The translations under genes were made by a program, and so were the position numbers. Positions 49,036 through 51,713 of a stretch of 51,713 nt of DNA are shown here, piece by piece. How positions within the stretch are numbered: position 1 is the stretch's first letter; each line of letters begins with the position of its first letter. The stretch comes from a virus. The notes below the pieces were generated by a model, which saw only the letters and a list, made by a program, of their open reading frames with translations, was not told where the DNA came from and searched no databases. The stretch is from positions 1-51,713 of the IMG/VR virus record IMGVR_UViG_3300034980_000806; one strand, given 5' to 3'.

Positions 49036-49262
49036 GCAAGCCGCACGCACGAACCAGCACCGGCGCAAAAGTCACTATCACCATCGAGATGACGAATCTC
49101 GGCTCATGGGGCCCGGACTGCACCCTGGACCAGGTCTACCGCCAAGCACGCGAAGCGGCAATTGGGCGATTGAATAACGTCTTCAAGGCTCACGTCGCCA
49201 CAACCCGCATCCTGGGCCCGGTGATCGTCGAAGCCGTCACCACCGACCTCGAGAAGCGCTAA
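49032..49262 (+). CDS. Unknown small protein, 76 residues
   Basis: Beta-type first half (AKVTITIEMTNLGSWGPD) and a helical second (QVYRQAREAAIGRLNNVF). No family recognised. Overlaps the 16-residue peptide frame. Confidence 0.55.
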   Translation: MSKPHARTSTGAKVTITIEMTNLGSWGPDCTLDQVYRQAREAAIGRLNNVFKAHVATTRILGPVIVEAVTTDLEKR

Positions 49263-49312
49263 CCCTCCCCCTACAACTCAAGCCCGCCGACATGCGCGGG
49301 CGAGGATTCTGC

Positions 49313-50047
49313 ATGCTCGAAAACATCGAGGTGGTGCGCATCAAGCGCTTCGCCGCAAACACGGCTGGCCGCGATTTCGCGGTCGGCGATATCCACGGGC
49401 ACTTCACCAGGCTGCAGGCTGCCCTGGACGCGGCCGGCTTCGATACGGAGGTTGACCGGCTGTTCAGCGTTGGCGATCTGGTCGACCGTGGGCCAGACAG
49501 CCTCGCCGCCCTTGAATGGCTTGAGCGTCCGTGGTTTCACGCTGTACGCGGCAACCACGAGGAAATGACCGTGTCGGCCTTCCGCGAAGCAAGCACCGAC
49601 CTGCACTTCTGCAACGGCGGCGCTTGGTTCTACGCGCTATCGCAGGATGAACGGGCCGATGTCGTTTTGGCGCTTGAAGCCCTTCCGCTGGCCATCGAGG
49701 TTGAAACCGCGCACGGGATTGTCGGAATCGTTCACGCGGACGTGCCATATGGTCGCTGGCCCGATTTCAAGCTGAGCATTGAGACTGGCTCCCCGGCAGA
49801 GGTGGACCATGTTCAGGCAGTCGCCCAGTGGTCCCGCAGCCGGATCAATGACGGCAATACCGAACCAGTAGCTGGCATCAGCGCCGTAGTGGTCGGCCAT
49901 ACCCCTCTGCGGCAGCCGGCCGTCCTGGGCAACGTCTACCACATCGACACTGCCGGCTGGATGGATGGCCACTTCACCCTGCTGGAGCTTAGCTCTCTCC
50001 AGTGCACACCACCAATCAAACCAGGCGTCAGCCACGACTGGGACTGA
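49313..50047 (+). CDS. Calcineurin-like serine/threonine phosphatase (lambda 221 type)
   Basis: This 244-residue metallophosphoesterase has the PPP-type motifs GDIHGH (25-30), GDLVDRG (54-60), GNHE (80-83), a later His in VHADVPYG and GHTPL. It is close in pattern to lambda NinI (phosphatase 221), but here lies in the early operon next to the excisionase-like gene. It would use two metal ions to remove phosphate from Ser/Thr or other substrates. ATG 49313 with GAGG eight bases upstream is preferred. Confidence 0.85.
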   Translation: MLENIEVVRIKRFAANTAGRDFAVGDIHGHFTRLQAALDAAGFDTEVDRLFSVGDLVDRGPDSLAALEWLERPWFHAVRGNHEEMTVSAFREASTDLHFCNGGAWFYALSQDERADVVLALEALPLAIEVETAHGIVGIVHADVPYGRWPDFKLSIETGSPAEVDHVQAVAQWSRSRINDGNTEPVAGISAVVVGHTPLRQPAVLGNVYHIDTAGWMDGHFTLLELSSLQCTPPIKPGVSHDWD

Positions 50048-50060
50048 CCGAGGAGCATCC

Positions 50061-50237
50061 ATGAACCTGATCGACTGCTACGTCACGAAGATCCTTGGCG
50101 AGCCGTACCGCATGTTCGGCCACTGGTGGGTTTCGGTGGAATACACGGCCGAAGGCTGGCCTGGAACCAAAGAACTCATGTTCCGCACCGAGGAAGCCGC
50201 CCGCGCGGCGAAGGTCGGGCACCACTTCACGGCCTGA
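50061..50237 (+). CDS. Unknown small protein, 58 residues
   Basis: Has GAGGAG before its ATG. NLIDCYVTKILGEPYRMFGH and TEEAARAAKVGHHF; a compact mixed protein. Lies between the phosphatase and excisionase-like genes. Unknown role. Confidence 0.6.
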   Translation: MNLIDCYVTKILGEPYRMFGHWWVSVEYTAEGWPGTKELMFRTEEAARAAKVGHHFTA

Positions 50238-50247
50238 GGAGGCCCAC

Positions 50248-50664
50248 ATGGCAAACGCCACTGCTGCAGTGCAGCCAGGCTTGCTGCAGAGAATCATCCG
50301 GGCCGGTGATGCGCCCGGATATCTCGGCATGTGCAGAGACGAATTCAAGAACACCGTCCGCCCATTCGTGCGCGAATTTCCGATTGGAAAGCAAGGCATT
50401 GGGTTTGATCGACTTGAGCTGGACGCCTGGGTCGACGCGTACATCGAGGCGATGGCCGTTGAAAAGGCCGCCGATCAAGACAACAATCGGCCTCGCAGCG
50501 AGCGTCTGGCCGTGACCTCCAAGGAGAATCCATGGCCAAAAAGGCAATCACAGGCCTCCAGAAAATGCCGAGCGGCATCTGGAAAATCGACAAAATCTAC
50601 AGGGGAGAGCGAATTCAAGAGAGCACTGGCACTTGTGACCGGGAAGAAGCAGAGCAATACCTGA
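50248..50664 (+). CDS. Excisionase-like (AlpA/Xis-type) winged-helix protein
   Basis: This 138-residue protein has a winged-helix region (GDAPGYLGMCRDEFKNTVRP, GKQGIGFDRLELDAWVDAYI), as in AlpA/Xis-type excisionases, and a basic tail. The tail is coded by the same DNA as the integrase start, an overlap of 133 bases in a different frame. It should bind arm sites to direct excision. Confidence 0.7.
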   Translation: MANATAAVQPGLLQRIIRAGDAPGYLGMCRDEFKNTVRPFVREFPIGKQGIGFDRLELDAWVDAYIEAMAVEKAADQDNNRPRSERLAVTSKENPWPKRQSQASRKCRAASGKSTKSTGESEFKRALALVTGKKQSNT

Positions 50665-51713
50665 TCCATTTACTGGAGAAGATGCGCCTGCGCAAAGTCT
50701 ATGGCGTGCGCGAGATCAAGACGTTCAGCGCCGCAGCGGCCAAATACTTGGTCGAGCACAAGGATCAGCCCTCATTCAGGATCACTGCGCTGTACCTGAA
50801 CCAGCTGGACGACTATATCGGCCACCTGCCGCTGACGCATATCGATGATGAGGCCCTGGCCCCGTTCATTCGCGACAGGAAGGCCGATGTAGTGCTACCG
50901 GATGGGAAGGTGAAAAAGGGAGTGAGCAACAGGACAGTCAACATCGCAATCGAACGAGCGATCCGTGTTCTATCGCTGGCGTGCAGGAAATGGCGGGACG
51001 AGGAGCGCCGGCCGTGGCTGGACAGCGTGCCGCTGCTAACCAAGCTGGAAGAGAAGAAGGCGAGCCGAAAGCCCTACCCCATGTCATGGGAGGAGCAATC
51101 GGTTCTCTTCGGTGAATTGCCAGACCATTTGCAGCGGATGGCCCTGTTCAAGGTGAACACGGGCTGCCGCGAGCAGGAGGTCTGCAAACTGAGGTGGGAT
51201 TGGGAGATCTCTGTGCCAGAGCTTGGCACCAGCGTGTTTCTCATACCGGCCGAGTTCGGCGGCAGGCATGAGAACTCTGGGGTCAAGAACCGGGACGAGC
51301 GTCTGGTGGTGCTGAACGATGTGGCCAGATCGATCATAGAGAAGCAGCGCGGGCTTTCACGGGAATGGGTGTTCCCCTACAACGGCACCGCGATGCACCG
51401 GATGAACGATTCGGCCTGGAAGAAAGCGCGGGTGCGCGCGGCAAAGCTCTGGCAGGAGCAGCATCTACGGCCGGCACACCCTGGGTTCGCTTCTATCAGG
51501 ATTCACGACCTTAAGCATACCTTCGGCAGGCGCCTGAAGGCAGCCGGTGTTTCAGAAGAAGATCGCAAGTCGCTTCTGGGTCACAAGAACGGCAGCGTGA
51601 CCAGTCACTACTCCGGCGCGGAGATCGGTCAACTGATCGAGGCAGCAAACAAGGTATCGGCCACAGATTCACGCGGACCTGTGCTGACAATACTGAAGAG
51701 GAGAATTGGGTGA
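50532..51713 (+). CDS. int: Tyrosine recombinase integrase
   Basis: This is a 393-residue integrase: an N-terminal arm-binding part, a SAM-like core-binding domain (about 63-165) and the catalytic domain with Arg213 (TGCREQEVCKLRW), Lys252 (GVKNRDERL), His325 (HDLKHTF), His351 (LLGHKNG) and nucleophile Tyr360 (SHYS). The usual second Arg of the HxxR motif is Lys328 here; I recall this variant in other Pseudomonas phage integrases. The start has GGAG upstream. The stop codon is the last base triplet of the window, so attP/attL lies outside it. Confidence 0.9.
   Translation: MAKKAITGLQKMPSGIWKIDKIYRGERIQESTGTCDREEAEQYLIHLLEKMRLRKVYGVREIKTFSAAAAKYLVEHKDQPSFRITALYLNQLDDYIGHLPLTHIDDEALAPFIRDRKADVVLPDGKVKKGVSNRTVNIAIERAIRVLSLACRKWRDEERRPWLDSVPLLTKLEEKKASRKPYPMSWEEQSVLFGELPDHLQRMALFKVNTGCREQEVCKLRWDWEISVPELGTSVFLIPAEFGGRHENSGVKNRDERLVVLNDVARSIIEKQRGLSREWVFPYNGTAMHRMNDSAWKKARVRAAKLWQEQHLRPAHPGFASIRIHDLKHTFGRRLKAAGVSEEDRKSLLGHKNGSVTSHYSGAEIGQLIEAANKVSATDSRGPVLTILKRRIG

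Noticed and set aside
1-51713. CRISPR arrays, insertion sequences and transposases
   Set aside because: No regularly spaced direct repeats and no transposase motifs were seen; the four 35-base repeats are too far apart and too varied in spacing for an array.
51650-51713. Attachment site core at the integrase end
   Set aside because: The window stops on the integrase stop codon and on the spanin stop at the other end; no shared core sequence is visible at the two edges.

Overview
The window is one complete lambda-type temperate siphophage genome, almost certainly a prophage of a Pseudomonas of the putida/fluorescens type. This rests on GC-rich codon use, the capsid, portal (DUF4055-like), small terminase (DUF2280-like) and tail families, and the CI/Cro, NinB/NinG, Ea22 and DUF551/DUF2591 accessory genes. 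It starts on the stop codon of a spanin gene and ends on the stop codon of the integrase, so the attachment sites lie just outside. Organism and family names come from recognising protein sequence, not from a search.

The map is a mirror image of lambda. Leftward from the immunity region (about 33.3 kb) run cro, two ribbon-helix-helix-like genes, a KilA-N protein, small genes, an HNH nuclease, an O-like initiator with an origin-like repeat block, an unassigned gene at the P position, Ea22, ninB, ninG and a candidate Q gene. A late promoter with a perfect TTGACA box follows, with intrinsic terminators about 40 bases into its transcript. This is the layout of Q-dependent antitermination. The late operon (25.6 to 0 kb, minus strand) then encodes a tRNA-like gene, holin, a proteasome-like hydrolase, a metallopeptidase, terminase, portal, MuF, scaffold, capsid, connectors, tail tube, tail chaperones with a probable frameshift, a tape measure of 910 residues, tail tip proteins, a self-cleaving tailspike, an acetyltransferase, endolysin and spanins.

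Rightward from the immunity region lie the CI repressor and, in the place of lambda rexAB, an AT-rich two-gene unit: an OLD-like ATPase/TOPRIM protein and a 5-cytosine DNA methyltransferase. The unit is closed by a terminator and is the best candidate for a new defence or exclusion system. CI-type operator copies flank the block on both sides: around the cro promoter and CI start (33336-33408), and around a second promoter at 37.6 kb. That promoter drives the rightward early operon through a roughly 590-base leader containing a perfect boxA. The operon carries many small overlapping genes, a Sak4-like ATPase with SSB, an Rmf/CrpP-like protein, a possible TGT-fold protein, an ASCH protein, a phosphatase, an excisionase-like gene and the integrase.

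Four copies of a 34-35 base near-palindrome (18.6, 24.5, 32.4 and 45.1 kb) are spread through genes and gaps alike and have no function I can name.
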